From: a virus
IMG/VR virus record: IMGVR_UViG_3300031977_003000
Span: 1-46,509 of that record
DNA: 46,509 nucleotides
Strand: one strand, 5' to 3'
Under the pieces are notes generated by a model that worked only from the letters and a program-made list of their open reading frames with translations, did not search any database and was not told where the DNA came from. Shown piece by piece: positions 24,999 to 34,254 of the stretch; the first letter of the stretch is position 1, and each line of letters opens with the position of its first letter. The position numbers and the translations under genes were made by a program.

Positions 24999-25697
24999 TT
25001 AAGCTTTTTCTTGTTGTAGTTTTTTCATCTCCATACTAGCACCTGCTTGCACCGAAGCCATGTCTTTAATGGTTAGACCTGCTAGTTGAATGATTTTATG
25101 CACTAATTCTGTTTCTTCTGATTCGTGTAATTCAAAATCGGTAGAAGACGAAGAGTTGTATAAAGAAACTCCGTCTACAGTGCGGTATCCCCAAACAGCC
25201 TTTGCTGGCTTTTTAATATAATTACACGTTACATCAGCAGTTTTCTCATCTGAGCCAAAAACTCTATAACCTTCTGTAAATTCTATGTATATAGGGAAAT
25301 CGTTTGTGGGTTTTGCCAGCGGCGAGTTTTGAATATATAAATATTCATTTTTATTTACGCGCTCTACTTCATTGCCGCCAAAAAGAATAGTCCCCATTCT
25401 ATAAAGATCGGCGGGGCGATTAAAGTGATTAGGTGTTGAACCGGTGTCACGCACAAGCGTAGCCGATGTAGCAAACAAGTTAATTTTCTCATTAAGAATA
25501 TTAAGCATGTCTGAGTACTCTGTGTCATTACCAGGTAATCGACCAAACTGGTTAATATCATAAAAATATTGCTCAAAGATTTCCATCTGCGCCTGATTAG
25601 CAAATAGATTAAATTCTTGAGGCGTGATATAACCGCGCTGTTCTTTATTTAAGATAGCCAGCACTCTCTGGTATACTGTATCTACGCTTACTGCCAT
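24999..25697 (-). CDS. Head completion/adaptor-like structural protein
   Basis: A 232-residue protein beginning MAVSVDTVYQRVLAILNKEQ and continuing RGYITPQEFNLFANQAQMEI, a block I recall from many uncultured marine podovirus structural genes. The first half is helical, with the C-terminal region containing an Ala/Gln/Lys-rich helix (AGASMEMKKLQQEKA). It follows a 70-base gap that contains a hairpin. In podoviruses the gene between capsid and nozzle with this layout is a head-completion or adaptor protein; together with the next gene it probably makes the portal-tail junction. No catalytic residues are visible. Confidence 0.65.
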   Translation of the reverse strand: MAVSVDTVYQRVLAILNKEQRGYITPQEFNLFANQAQMEIFEQYFYDINQFGRLPGNDTEYSDMLNILNEKINLFATSATLVRDTGSTPNHFNRPADLYRMGTILFGGNEVERVNKNEYLYIQNSPLAKPTNDFPIYIEFTEGYRVFGSDEKTADVTCNYIKKPAKAVWGYRTVDGVSLYNSSSSTDFELHESEETELVHKIIQLAGLTIKDMASVQAGASMEMKKLQQEKA

Positions 25698-25720
25698 TGT
25701 ATATTTGTTTATGTATATTA

Positions 25721-25756
25721 TGTAATTAGGCCGCCTGTTACAGCAGCCTAATCACA
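25721..25756 (-). other. Intergenic hairpin downstream of the 273-residue gene
   Basis: The arms ATTAGGC (25725-25731) and GCCTAAT (25746-25752) pair perfectly and extend through one mismatch by TGT/ACA. The inner sequence holds a further CTG-TTA-CAG mini-stem. It lies in one of the few real gaps of the late operon. No good T run follows on the minus strand, so an RNA processing or stability element is as likely as a weak terminator. Confidence 0.5.
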
Positions 25757-25767
25757 AAAAGTATGTA

Positions 25768-26589
25768 TTATAGCTGTTTCTCTACGGCTCGTAATACCTC
25801 CATGCCCTCATCTGTTTTAAAGTAAGCAGCAAGAGCTGAGTATGGGTGTTCATTAAACGGAACCGTCATAACTTTACGACCGTTTGTTCCGTATGTAAAT
25901 GTTCGTTGGTCATCGGATAGGCTAAGAATTCCCATTTCTGTAGCTTTAATCCCAATGTTTCGCAAAGCAACGTTTTCGTCATTTGCGAGTTCTAAGAACA
26001 AACCAGGTTGATTACGTGCAAATACAAGCGCATCGCGTTTAATCTCCTTAGAAGACATCTGAGATACCTTAGATCCCAATTCTACACGCAATATTGCTTC
26101 TGCCTCATCAATATCCATAGATCTTGCCGCCATCATTGCTTCAAGTTCCATTTCAATCCACTCTGTTTGGTTTTCGGCAATGCGCTCTGGATTGTATTCC
26201 TTAATAATTCCTTTTTTAGTATATGGGTGATACAATGATAACAATTGTTGCAAAACCACGTTTTCTTTAGGTACTCTTAAAACACCGTCACGCATAACAA
26301 TGCGACCTAATGTGGCGCTTCCATCCTGTTCGTCAACAAAGCAGCTTCGCTGATTAGTTGCGTAGCGCAGTTCTCTGTTGTAACCCTTTTCTTCGTCAAA
26401 ATAAAGCAAAGGGTTTAACTGAGAGTGCATACTTGGAATTGTAAATACTAAAGGGCGACGTTCTGAGGTTAATTCGTACAAACGATCCTTGTATTCCCAT
26501 TTAGGCGCTTTTGGCGCCGTAGCTTCAGCAACGGGTGCTGTAACTTTTGGTGCGGCTTTTTTAGCCGCGGGTTTTTTAGCTTCTGCCAT
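25768..26589 (-). CDS. Structural protein after the capsid gene, unknown function
   Basis: A 273-residue protein. The N-terminus is an Ala/Lys/Pro-rich tail (AEAKKPAAKKAAPKVTAPVA, residues 2-21, like histone-H1 tails) followed by a folded region from about residue 30: WEYKDRLYELTSERRPLVFT, a small basic-aromatic region, and long helices (residues 130-215). It lies 75 bases after the capsid gene, with a terminator-like hairpin between, and before the adaptor genes. Position suggests a head or head-vertex protein packaged with DNA. The Lys/Ala-rich tail could contact DNA. No known domain is recognised. Confidence 0.65.
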   Translation of the reverse strand: MAEAKKPAAKKAAPKVTAPVAEATAPKAPKWEYKDRLYELTSERRPLVFTIPSMHSQLNPLLYFDEEKGYNRELRYATNQRSCFVDEQDGSATLGRIVMRDGVLRVPKENVVLQQLLSLYHPYTKKGIIKEYNPERIAENQTEWIEMELEAMMAARSMDIDEAEAILRVELGSKVSQMSSKEIKRDALVFARNQPGLFLELANDENVALRNIGIKATEMGILSLSDDQRTFTYGTNGRKVMTVPFNEHPYSALAAYFKTDEGMEVLRAVEKQL

Positions 26590-26612
26590 GATATAATAAA
26601 ATTAAATAAAGG

Positions 26613-26649
26613 TAATAATCACCCCCAGCCTAAGCCGAGGGTGATATTA
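26613..26649 (-). terminator. Terminator-like hairpin after the major capsid gene
   Basis: The arms ATCACCC (26618-26624) and GGGTGAT (26639-26645) extend with TAAT/ATTA across a single bulge. On the minus strand the hairpin is followed by T-rich sequence (TTTATTTAATTTTATTATAT). It lies directly past the capsid stop at 26665. A leaky terminator here would give more capsid than downstream tail mRNA, a common phage arrangement. Confidence 0.65.
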
Positions 26650-26664
26650 TGATAACTACGCTAA

Positions 26665-28104
26665 TTAGGCAGTAGTTTTCTTCAACAATACGAAGTTGTT
26701 AGCAGCTTGAACACAAAGTGCACGCTCAGAAAGGAAGTGTACGTTCATTTCATCAGCGTCGCTAGTGTAGTTACCACCAACTGAACCTGTAACCCAAGAC
26801 TTCAAACGACGATCGTCAGCCTCAGACGCACGGTAACGTACGTGCAAGAATGGACGAGTAATGTTTTGACCCATCATTTGATCGTAAACTGTAGAAGTAC
26901 CTGCAGGAACAATTACCCCTTGGATATCGCCGATAGCGCCACGAGTAACAGAGTCGTTCAAGTATTTCCAGTCAGTTTTGTAGAAGTCGTAAGAACCACG
27001 ACGGAAACCAGAGAATCCTAGATTCAATGCCATTTCAGCATTGTTTTCGAATACACCGAAAGATGCACCTGATCCGTGAGGGGCGTTAATACGCGCCAAC
27101 ATGTTGTCAATGTGCAAAGATGTAGTACGATCCAAGAACATCATGTTTTCTTCGATAGCGCCTTGCTTGTCTAGTTCGTTCAAGATCAAGTCGAACTCGT
27201 CGATACCAGTAAATGCATTAGTGCTGCCATTGAAGTTGTTGTCGTTGAATACCAAACCACGCTCTTCCAATGCAGCAAACAAACCTTGAGAACCTTCGAT
27301 TTTACCAGCAGTTCCAAAGTCAGCGCTGTTTTGAGTGATAGTTGACTGTGCTTTTTCAGCTTCAACCATGCTCATTTCAAGGTAGTCCTCAAAACGTAGA
27401 CGAGACTCGTGCTCAGACTTTAAGTACCACAAGTAACCGGAAGTACCAGCTTCAGAAGTAACTTCAACCCAACCGATTTGAGCAACGTCAGAACCTTTAA
27501 CGCTGTACTTATCGCGTAGGATCATTGGTTTGTTGCTGAAAGTTGTGAAAGAAGCGCCAATAGAGTTACCAGCATTTTTAGAACCTTTAGCGTACTCAGA
27601 ACCGTAAACAAATACGTTCAATTCAGTAACTGGTGATTGACCAACCCAGCCTGATGGCAAGTTGCCGTCAGAAGTGTCATACAATTCTACAGTTACAGTT
27701 TGGCCAGATACGTTAGAAACGTATGCTTTGTGTGTAGTGTAGCCGTTGTTCAATACCAAAGTCATACCCTTGCCAATCAAGTGGCCTGAAGGGAATGTCA
27801 AAGTTGAAGCTGATGCTACGTCGACTCCATCATAAGCGATGTGCAAACGGCCTTGCTCTTGCCAGATAACCTGGTCAGAAGCCATAGGCATTTCAGCACC
27901 CACCATGCGCAAGAAACCAGAAACAGTACGGTTACCGTAACGCTCGATTTCTTTTTCGTATACCTCAGGGAGGAATTGTTGCGTCCATTGACCAAAGTCA
28001 GCAGCCGCAAAGTTCAAATAGTTGTCACCGTAAGCCGCCTTTACTGGGCGGGGAGTAAGGTGAGCTAAGTTTGCCAAAGAACTTGGCGTAGTTGCAAAAC
28101 TCAT
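26665..28104 (-). CDS. Major capsid protein
   Basis: A 479-residue protein located after portal and scaffold-type genes and before the adaptor genes, the standard capsid position. Typical elements are an N-terminal helical arm (NYLNFAAADFGQWTQQFLPE), long beta stretches, a helical spine region (RLRFEDYLEMSMVEAEKAQS) and a C-terminal block (GVIVPAGTSTVYDQMMGQNI, then RPFLHVRYRA and WVTGSVGGNYTSDADEMNV) that I recall from capsid proteins of marine short-tailed phages. An HK97 fold is inferred. Codons are strongly biased to AAC, TAC, TTC, GGT and CGT compared with the AT-ending codons of the neighbouring giant gene, as expected for the most abundantly made protein. It is followed by a terminator-like hairpin. 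The start is preceded by an A/T-rich leader without a Shine-Dalgarno sequence. Confidence 0.88.
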   Translation of the reverse strand: MSFATTPSSLANLAHLTPRPVKAAYGDNYLNFAAADFGQWTQQFLPEVYEKEIERYGNRTVSGFLRMVGAEMPMASDQVIWQEQGRLHIAYDGVDVASASTLTFPSGHLIGKGMTLVLNNGYTTHKAYVSNVSGQTVTVELYDTSDGNLPSGWVGQSPVTELNVFVYGSEYAKGSKNAGNSIGASFTTFSNKPMILRDKYSVKGSDVAQIGWVEVTSEAGTSGYLWYLKSEHESRLRFEDYLEMSMVEAEKAQSTITQNSADFGTAGKIEGSQGLFAALEERGLVFNDNNFNGSTNAFTGIDEFDLILNELDKQGAIEENMMFLDRTTSLHIDNMLARINAPHGSGASFGVFENNAEMALNLGFSGFRRGSYDFYKTDWKYLNDSVTRGAIGDIQGVIVPAGTSTVYDQMMGQNITRPFLHVRYRASEADDRRLKSWVTGSVGGNYTSDADEMNVHFLSERALCVQAANNFVLLKKTTA

Positions 28105-28126
28105 TTCTTAATTATTTTTAAATGAA

Positions 28127-29305
28127 TTATTTTCTAAATTTAACCTTGAGTTTAGAAGAGGTTGCTGAATCGGAATCTACTGCGCGTATAGACCAACCGT
28201 TTGCTGTTGTAACTTTTTCGTGAACCCCTCTCGGATTCATGTCAACGTTTTTGGTTGCCGCCATACTACTTTTAACCGCGTCGGCTTTGCCTTGCTCATA
28301 AAAGTGTTGTGCAATTTGATCCGCGTTCATGGCTGTAAACAGTGATTTGTGATATCCTTTAGCATCAGTCATTTCCCCTTTTTCGTTCAAGAACTTCTTG
28401 ATAAAGTTGTTAATGTTGCTTTGGGACTCTTTGATCTGCCCTGCATCTTTTACCTTAAAGCGGTAAGTCTTGTCCCCAACGTTATAATCAAACCCTTGAA
28501 AATTTTCGCTGAAAACTTTATCGCTTTCCGATAAAAAGCGCTGAGTCTGTCGTTTATTAACCTCAGCCGCTTCCGCACTCTCTTTATTATAGCGGTTGAA
28601 AAATTCAACTGCTTTTTGTTGTTCTGAAGTCAATCGTGACCCCATTTTAATTTCGTCGTAGTATTTAGACTTTAAGCCATCAAGATGGTTGCGAGCGTTT
28701 GCAAGTGCCTGCTTGCGCTCTACTTTCTTACGGCGGATTTCACGCTCATCGTCAATGTCTTCTTCATAAGAAAACTTGTCTTCAAGCATAAAATCAATAT
28801 CCTCTTTGTCTAAATGTGGATTAGTATTTTGGTAGTACTCACGAAGTAATTGATCTTCGTTTAACTGCGAGTAATCCGTATTAAGGCGCACATAGTCTTC
28901 TAATGTTCCACCTGTGTCATTCATAAAGTCAACAACTTTTTGAATGTTCTCAGGAAGCTCTACGCCTGATTGCGCGGCTTCTTCAACCGCGTCGTCAACC
29001 TGATCCTGTAGCTGTTCTGCCGCTTGTTCAACCTGCTCTTCTGTAATTTCCATTAGAACAGGTTCTTCTTCTAGTGCTTCTTGCTGCACATTGGAAACGG
29101 GCTCTTCATTTTGAACGGCGTTCTCTCCGGCAGGTTCTTCAGTTGTTGCTTCGAGGTTTTCGACTGGTACTTCTTCGCTAACTGCGGGTTCGTCGCGTAC
29201 AGGAACCTCATCTGTGCTTTGCTCTTGAACGGCATTTTGTCGCAGGTCTATTTTGATGGTGCCATCATCGTCGATGCCCATCGGGTTAGTAGTTTCTTCA
29301 CTCAT
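28127..29305 (-). CDS. Putative scaffolding protein
   Basis: A 392-residue protein. The first 120 residues are extremely acidic and rich in Glu, Val, Pro and Gln, for example NEEPVSNVQQEALEEEPVLM. The middle is helical and highly charged (EEDIDDEREIRRKKVERKQA), and the C-terminus is basic (SSKLKVKFRK). An acidic disordered N-terminus, coiled-coil middle and basic capsid-contacting tail, placed between portal and capsid genes, is the classic scaffold pattern. No protease motif is visible in it. The leader contains only A/T sequence. Function is inferred from composition and position. Confidence 0.75.
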   Translation of the reverse strand: MSEETTNPMGIDDDGTIKIDLRQNAVQEQSTDEVPVRDEPAVSEEVPVENLEATTEEPAGENAVQNEEPVSNVQQEALEEEPVLMEITEEQVEQAAEQLQDQVDDAVEEAAQSGVELPENIQKVVDFMNDTGGTLEDYVRLNTDYSQLNEDQLLREYYQNTNPHLDKEDIDFMLEDKFSYEEDIDDEREIRRKKVERKQALANARNHLDGLKSKYYDEIKMGSRLTSEQQKAVEFFNRYNKESAEAAEVNKRQTQRFLSESDKVFSENFQGFDYNVGDKTYRFKVKDAGQIKESQSNINNFIKKFLNEKGEMTDAKGYHKSLFTAMNADQIAQHFYEQGKADAVKSSMAATKNVDMNPRGVHEKVTTANGWSIRAVDSDSATSSKLKVKFRK

Positions 29306-29338
29306 GATAAGATATTATATAATTATATGTATTTATTA

Positions 29339-31762
29339 TTACTTAGGATCGAAGGTTCCTAAACCGAAACCACCGCCCATAATGTCGTTACCTCCTGATT
29401 CAAAGTTTTTTGGAGGTGCTTGCTTCTGTCTTTGCTCAATTAATTGGCTTTGCTGAGAAGCTTGTATTTTTGTTCTCTCGTCTTTGCGATCTTCTTTTTG
29501 TTGTGCAGTTAATTTAGTCGCTTCCGTTTCCATACCCTTAAGCTTTAGGTTGTACTGGAATTCAAGCTCCATTAATTCTTTCTTAGCGGCAACTTCAGCT
29601 TTCATTCTTTCCTGCTCAATCTGACCTTTAATTTGTTCAAGTTGTGCTTTAGTCTGCATGCTAACTTGCTCCTTCTGCATTGCAGCTTGCGCTGCTACTT
29701 GTTGTGCCTGCGCGTTTGCTTGAGCCTGAGCTTGCATATTTTGCTGCTGCATCATTTGATCGCGCTCTTGCTTTTTCTTGCGGCGTAACTTAAGCAACTG
29801 GTTAGCTTGTTTTAAGTTTCGCACTTCTCTAATGTCGATAGCATCGTCTAAGTCAATAAGCCCAGCAGATAATGCTGTCTGAATATTGTTTTCCAATAAC
29901 TGCTTTTCTTCTTCGTCCGGCATTAGCGTTAACGAAATACCAAAATCGTGCAAATGAAGTTCTGACAATTCGCTCAATATGCCTACATTGTGCCCACCAA
30001 TTTTCTGTATAAACGCCTCAGCAGCGGGGTGATATTCAATAATATCGGAAATACGCAACGATAAACATTCCGCGGTTTCCGCTGTTAAAAATAAACCAGC
30101 ATCAAGTATGTGGCGAGTTGCAGTGTTAGAATTTGCTGCTGCTAATTTTTGTACGCCCACTAAGGCTCTTGAATCAGGCATTGAACCATCACGCGCTTCA
30201 TTTAGACCCGTTACGTCACGAATCATTTGCAAGTAATAGTTGTATGTCTGAATGAGTGTCTGTAGCTTTTGACCACCCGCGCCTGTTTGTAATGGCTGAA
30301 TAGGTACTTTACCTGGATTCATATCACCTTCGCTGGTGAATGAGCGGCCAATAACAGAACCCGTCTGGAAGAACATGTTCAGCGCTTCCTGCGGGTTATA
30401 ATTTGTGCCATTACCCAAATCAATTTCAGCAAGACCGTCAGCGTCCATATAAACGCCGTCAGGCATCATCTTGCTTAAAACTTGCTGTAACTTCAAGTGT
30501 GTAATCTGAATCATATCAGCAAACCCTGTGCATCGGCTAACAATAGATTCAATGCGACCTTTGTACATTCTAGGCGCTACAATGCTATAATTCATTTTAA
30601 CCTTAGAATAGTCGCTTTTTGGGCGCATCATATTTTTAGCCATTTCCCATTTAAGCAAAATGTCCGTGCCGATAATATGTACTCCCTCGTAAAGAACCTC
30701 AAGCGAGCGACTTAGTTTGCCAAACTCTTCAGAGTCTGCAGGTGGGTTAAATTGGTCATCGCGCACAATTACCTTTGAAGCTCCCGTAGCGGTTTCTTTA
30801 ACCTTATATACTTCGTTCATGTACGTCTTATAATTAAAGTACAGTACTTGAACGGTATTATTATCTCTTTGATCGTAATTTAATAGCCCTTGGTCAAATC
30901 CGCGTCCATAGTTTTTACTACCCTGACCTTGAATTTTTTCAAGCTGCTCGTCTGTCAATTCCGGGAATTGCTTCTTAAGTTCATTAATAGGTAAGAATTT
31001 AACTTCACCCACGTAGTAAATGTCATCAAAATACGGAGAGTCCGTATATGAATAAACCATATACGCAGGATCAACGTATTCAACGACCACCCCCTCTGCT
31101 TCCGAGAAACGGTTTTTAACAGACGCAATACCTAGCGTTGTTAAATCATAATATAATCTACGTTTTGTAAGATCGTAATTATTGCCGTCTAAAAGTGTAT
31201 TGATAGCTACTTCTTCTGCGATTTCAACGCCTTGCTTGTAGCTGAGTTGCATGTGCAATTCTAGCTCCTCTTTTGACTCCGGTAGTGAAGCTGGATCGTT
31301 TTCATAAAGGTTAATCCCAAACGCCTCACGCGCAAAATCACTAATTTCTTTTGTTTGTAAGTCTCTAATTATAGACTCCAAATAAGCGTAACGTCTATCA
31401 ACTCCATATGGATCTTGAGAATATGCTTTAATATCAAAAGATCTATCAGCAATGCCATTAACAACGATATCTACAAACTTAGATAAAATAGGTACAGGCT
31501 TCCAGTCAAGATTAAGGTAAGACAAATCACCGTTTACGGATAATTCATCTTTATATTTTTGCACGTTTTGTTCACCGCGAGCATACAGTCTTAAATTATG
31601 GAATGTATTCTGATTGCTTCTAAAACGCGTAGCTCCAGAATTACTAGAGAACCATTCATTTTGAATAGCCCTAGCAACCTTCAACCCATAGTCGTAAGAG
31701 ACCTTTTCTAGGTCGCTCGCCACTTGGCTTGGGAATGCATTATTTACAACTGACTCAGCCAT
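29339..31762 (-). CDS. Portal protein
   Basis: An 807-residue protein between large terminase and scaffold. The N-terminal two-thirds has features of podovirus-type portals: KVARAIQNEWFSS near residue 30, the WKPVPILSKFVDIVVNGIAD segment (residues 85-105), a clip/wing region of beta segments, then a long helical stem with YYLQMIRDVTGLNEARDGSM followed by PDSRALVGVQKLAA, typical of portal stem-crown helices. Residues about 670-800 are a Gln/Ala-rich coiled coil (QQQNMQAQAQANAQAQQ), probably the barrel reaching into the capsid as in P22. It forms a dodecameric ring for DNA passage in known phages. The gene starts 3 bases after the terminase stop. The length, around 800 residues, is like crAss-type portals, though kinship is unproven. 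Confidence 0.9.
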   Translation of the reverse strand: MAESVVNNAFPSQVASDLEKVSYDYGLKVARAIQNEWFSSNSGATRFRSNQNTFHNLRLYARGEQNVQKYKDELSVNGDLSYLNLDWKPVPILSKFVDIVVNGIADRSFDIKAYSQDPYGVDRRYAYLESIIRDLQTKEISDFAREAFGINLYENDPASLPESKEELELHMQLSYKQGVEIAEEVAINTLLDGNNYDLTKRRLYYDLTTLGIASVKNRFSEAEGVVVEYVDPAYMVYSYTDSPYFDDIYYVGEVKFLPINELKKQFPELTDEQLEKIQGQGSKNYGRGFDQGLLNYDQRDNNTVQVLYFNYKTYMNEVYKVKETATGASKVIVRDDQFNPPADSEEFGKLSRSLEVLYEGVHIIGTDILLKWEMAKNMMRPKSDYSKVKMNYSIVAPRMYKGRIESIVSRCTGFADMIQITHLKLQQVLSKMMPDGVYMDADGLAEIDLGNGTNYNPQEALNMFFQTGSVIGRSFTSEGDMNPGKVPIQPLQTGAGGQKLQTLIQTYNYYLQMIRDVTGLNEARDGSMPDSRALVGVQKLAAANSNTATRHILDAGLFLTAETAECLSLRISDIIEYHPAAEAFIQKIGGHNVGILSELSELHLHDFGISLTLMPDEEEKQLLENNIQTALSAGLIDLDDAIDIREVRNLKQANQLLKLRRKKKQERDQMMQQQNMQAQAQANAQAQQVAAQAAMQKEQVSMQTKAQLEQIKGQIEQERMKAEVAAKKELMELEFQYNLKLKGMETEATKLTAQQKEDRKDERTKIQASQQSQLIEQRQKQAPPKNFESGGNDIMGGGFGLGTFDPK

Positions 31763-31765
31763 ATG

Positions 31766-33976
31766 TTATTTTATTATTTCTGAAGTATATCCGTCTTGCT
31801 TATATTTTGCAATGTGGAGATTAAGTTTTGTTCTTTCTAATTTACCAACCGGTCTATATAAATCTTTGTTACAAGCCATAATAGCCAAACCAGAACTAAT
31901 AGAAGCATCATATTTGGTTCGGTTATTTATATTAAATTTAGACCAATCGTTTAATGTGTTGTTAAAATACATGCGTCCATATTGCCCGTCTTCTTGTAAC
32001 CCAACATATTTATCTATATACATTTCAATAGCAGCGGCGTGCGCTTGCTTCATGTCTTCACTAGAGTTTGGTATACCGCCTATTTCTTTTTCTGTTACGG
32101 AAAGTTTGTTCCATAATCTGTCAGGTCGGTTCATTGAGTAACCCCTATAGCCCCTGCGTTTAAAATGATAAAGCAGTCTGGGTTTGTTGTTCTCAGCCAA
32201 TATTGGCATACCATAAAACACGCAAGCCATCAATACATCTTCAAAAAATATGTCTGCGGTTTGCGGCCTAGCTATATATTCGAGGAAGAATGTACTTGGT
32301 GGTGCATCTTCCATGCTGAACTTGGTAAGCCCGTGCAATGCGCCTTTCGAACCTTTTCCATCGGTAGTTCCTGAAATGTCGTAACTATCGCAACCAAAAG
32401 CGCCGACGTGTTCATTACCCGGGTATTTAACGCCATTCTTAACAATTTGCTTGTTCTGCATATTCGCATTGGGTATCCAGGATACTCTAAAGCGACCTTG
32501 CGGTGAAGGCATAAATACAACTTTTGTATCTTTAACGCCGTTAACCCACTGAAAATTACCAGTGGTTATAACATTAGTATTACGCAGATCGTCGTTATAA
32601 TCAATCTGCTCGTATATTTTAGCAAGATTAAACAAGCTATTTTTTGTTTCATCTCTAAATGCGTGTTCTTCTGTACGCGGGAACTGGCGGTAGTATTCAT
32701 TTAAAGCATCCTGGTCTTGTTTAAGCCCTTCAACTTCATTATTCCAGTAATCTATAACTCCTTGTTCAATAGTGTCACCAAACGGGTCCAAAACGTCTGT
32801 ATCAGGATTATTAAATACGGGCTGCCCGTACTCATCAATAAATCCTTCGTAGTTCCACTCCATCGGGATAAATAACGAGTATAATCCTGATTTTGTTTGT
32901 CCATTTGAATTTCGTTTAGTTACATCCGAGTCATAATATAACTTTTTAAAATTGTCCCCTCCTTTTTCTAAAGAGTTTGATGTTGAGCCCATCATACACT
33001 TTCCGATGATTCTAGAACCTAATCGTAGTGTTGTTTTTGTTACGCGCCAGTTATTTAAAATATTATCAGGGCGCTCCCATTTACCGCTCTCGTCATGCAC
33101 AAGCAGCTTAAGCTTTTCACCATCATAAGAGTTGTCACCCGTGTTTTTCCAGTCAATGGTCGTGTCAAGACCCTCAAGCTCTATTTGTGTTTCTTTCGAT
33201 TGTATCGATTTTCTAGTGAGCTTTGAAGCCGGAACCCTATATGCAAGTTCGGTCTTTGGTCTGTCCATACCGTCCTGTATAGGTTTGAAGAAAAACGGAT
33301 AGTTAACCGAGATGGGTACAACCTTGTCGGTAAACATCTTTTTGGCATCTGCACCTGTTTTTGATAAGATACCAAATCTGGCGTCACTAGATATGGTTGC
33401 CATGTTGACGGTTTCTCCTGAAGCCATAAATGAGAATCCACTACGTCTGTTTTTGAGGTAGCACATGCCGTAAGATCTTCTATCAGCCTTGCACGCTTCC
33501 CAAAAGATGAAAAATATTCTGTTGGCTTCTCTGTAGTCAGGGTGTCCGACATCAATTTTTGACCATTGCAGGTACATGTAATGAGTGCCAGTAATATAGG
33601 TAGGGATCCCTTTGTTGTAAAACCAATGCCCGTTTTCACGTCTATTAAATTCTTCATCAATGTAGCTTTCCCACTTGCTCTTAAATTCATCTGGATACGA
33701 TTGCCAATCAAATATGCTTTTAATTCTTTTAAGCTCTTTAGGGTACTCTTCTACAACCCATTTATTTCGGCCTTTTTTTAGGTCCTTGGGAACGGGAGGC
33801 AATGCTATACACAAGTTTTGTACTTCGATAATCTGCCCTATCTGCCCGGTCTTGCTAATAACTACAATGTCATGCTCCTTATCGTAGCCGTATTTCCAAG
33901 CCCTAGATTTATTTAATCTGCTTATAGTTGTTAGCTTTACAGGCTCAACAACTTTCACTAGACTCTGTTCGTACAT
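31766..33976 (-). CDS. terL: Terminase large subunit
   Basis: This 736-residue packaging ATPase-nuclease cuts and pumps DNA into the prohead. The ATPase part has a variant Walker A, KNRRSGFSF (residues 175-183), without the classic GKS/T, a Walker B LKLLVHDE (D295, E296) and a coupling motif MMGSTSN about 40 residues later. The nuclease part begins near residue 520; D530 in AFGCDSYDISGT is a likely first RNase H-fold metal ligand, with acidic residues further on (around residues 585 and 680) as candidates. It overlaps the stop of the preceding gene (TAATG at 33974-33978). The order putative small subunit - large subunit - portal is standard. The Walker A variant with arginines is known from other large-terminase groups, including crAss-like phages. 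Confidence 0.94.
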   Translation of the reverse strand: MYEQSLVKVVEPVKLTTISRLNKSRAWKYGYDKEHDIVVISKTGQIGQIIEVQNLCIALPPVPKDLKKGRNKWVVEEYPKELKRIKSIFDWQSYPDEFKSKWESYIDEEFNRRENGHWFYNKGIPTYITGTHYMYLQWSKIDVGHPDYREANRIFFIFWEACKADRRSYGMCYLKNRRSGFSFMASGETVNMATISSDARFGILSKTGADAKKMFTDKVVPISVNYPFFFKPIQDGMDRPKTELAYRVPASKLTRKSIQSKETQIELEGLDTTIDWKNTGDNSYDGEKLKLLVHDESGKWERPDNILNNWRVTKTTLRLGSRIIGKCMMGSTSNSLEKGGDNFKKLYYDSDVTKRNSNGQTKSGLYSLFIPMEWNYEGFIDEYGQPVFNNPDTDVLDPFGDTIEQGVIDYWNNEVEGLKQDQDALNEYYRQFPRTEEHAFRDETKNSLFNLAKIYEQIDYNDDLRNTNVITTGNFQWVNGVKDTKVVFMPSPQGRFRVSWIPNANMQNKQIVKNGVKYPGNEHVGAFGCDSYDISGTTDGKGSKGALHGLTKFSMEDAPPSTFFLEYIARPQTADIFFEDVLMACVFYGMPILAENNKPRLLYHFKRRGYRGYSMNRPDRLWNKLSVTEKEIGGIPNSSEDMKQAHAAAIEMYIDKYVGLQEDGQYGRMYFNNTLNDWSKFNINNRTKYDASISSGLAIMACNKDLYRPVGKLERTKLNLHIAKYKQDGYTSEIIK

Positions 33977-34254
33977 TATCTAGATCTTTTTTCAGCAAAC
34001 CCGGAGAAAGTTTTCTTTTCTTCCTCTTGCTTTGGCTTATTTTCAAGGATGCGCTCTTCTTCTTCAATACGGGTAAGTATTTCAAAAGCATCAAATATCG
34101 CAAGCTTTTTAGTGGCCGCTGCGTTTTTTAATCTATCTGCAGATACATCATCCTCTGTATTAGTAATGATTTTCTCCTCTGCAACTTTAATAAGTTCCTC
34201 AACCGCTCTGCGTCCAGCTTGGATTATACTCTTTTTCGTTTCCTTGGTATCCAT
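33976..34254 (-). CDS. Putative terminase small subunit
   Basis: From ATG 34254 the product has 92 residues; the frame is open farther upstream but that part overlaps the preceding gene more deeply. It is helical and charged: MDTKETKKSIIQAGRRAVEE, then SADRLKNAAATKKLAIFDAF, an acidic coiled-coil stretch, and FSGFAEKRSR at the end. A small helical protein immediately upstream of the large terminase with a TAATG overlap is the usual place of the small subunit that binds pac DNA. No clear helix-turn-helix is visible, so the assignment depends on synteny and my recollection of similar marine phage sequences. The start is uncertain: the overlap with the previous gene is 56 bases here. Confidence 0.65.
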   Translation of the reverse strand: MDTKETKKSIIQAGRRAVEELIKVAEEKIITNTEDDVSADRLKNAAATKKLAIFDAFEILTRIEEEERILENKPKQEEEKKTFSGFAEKRSR

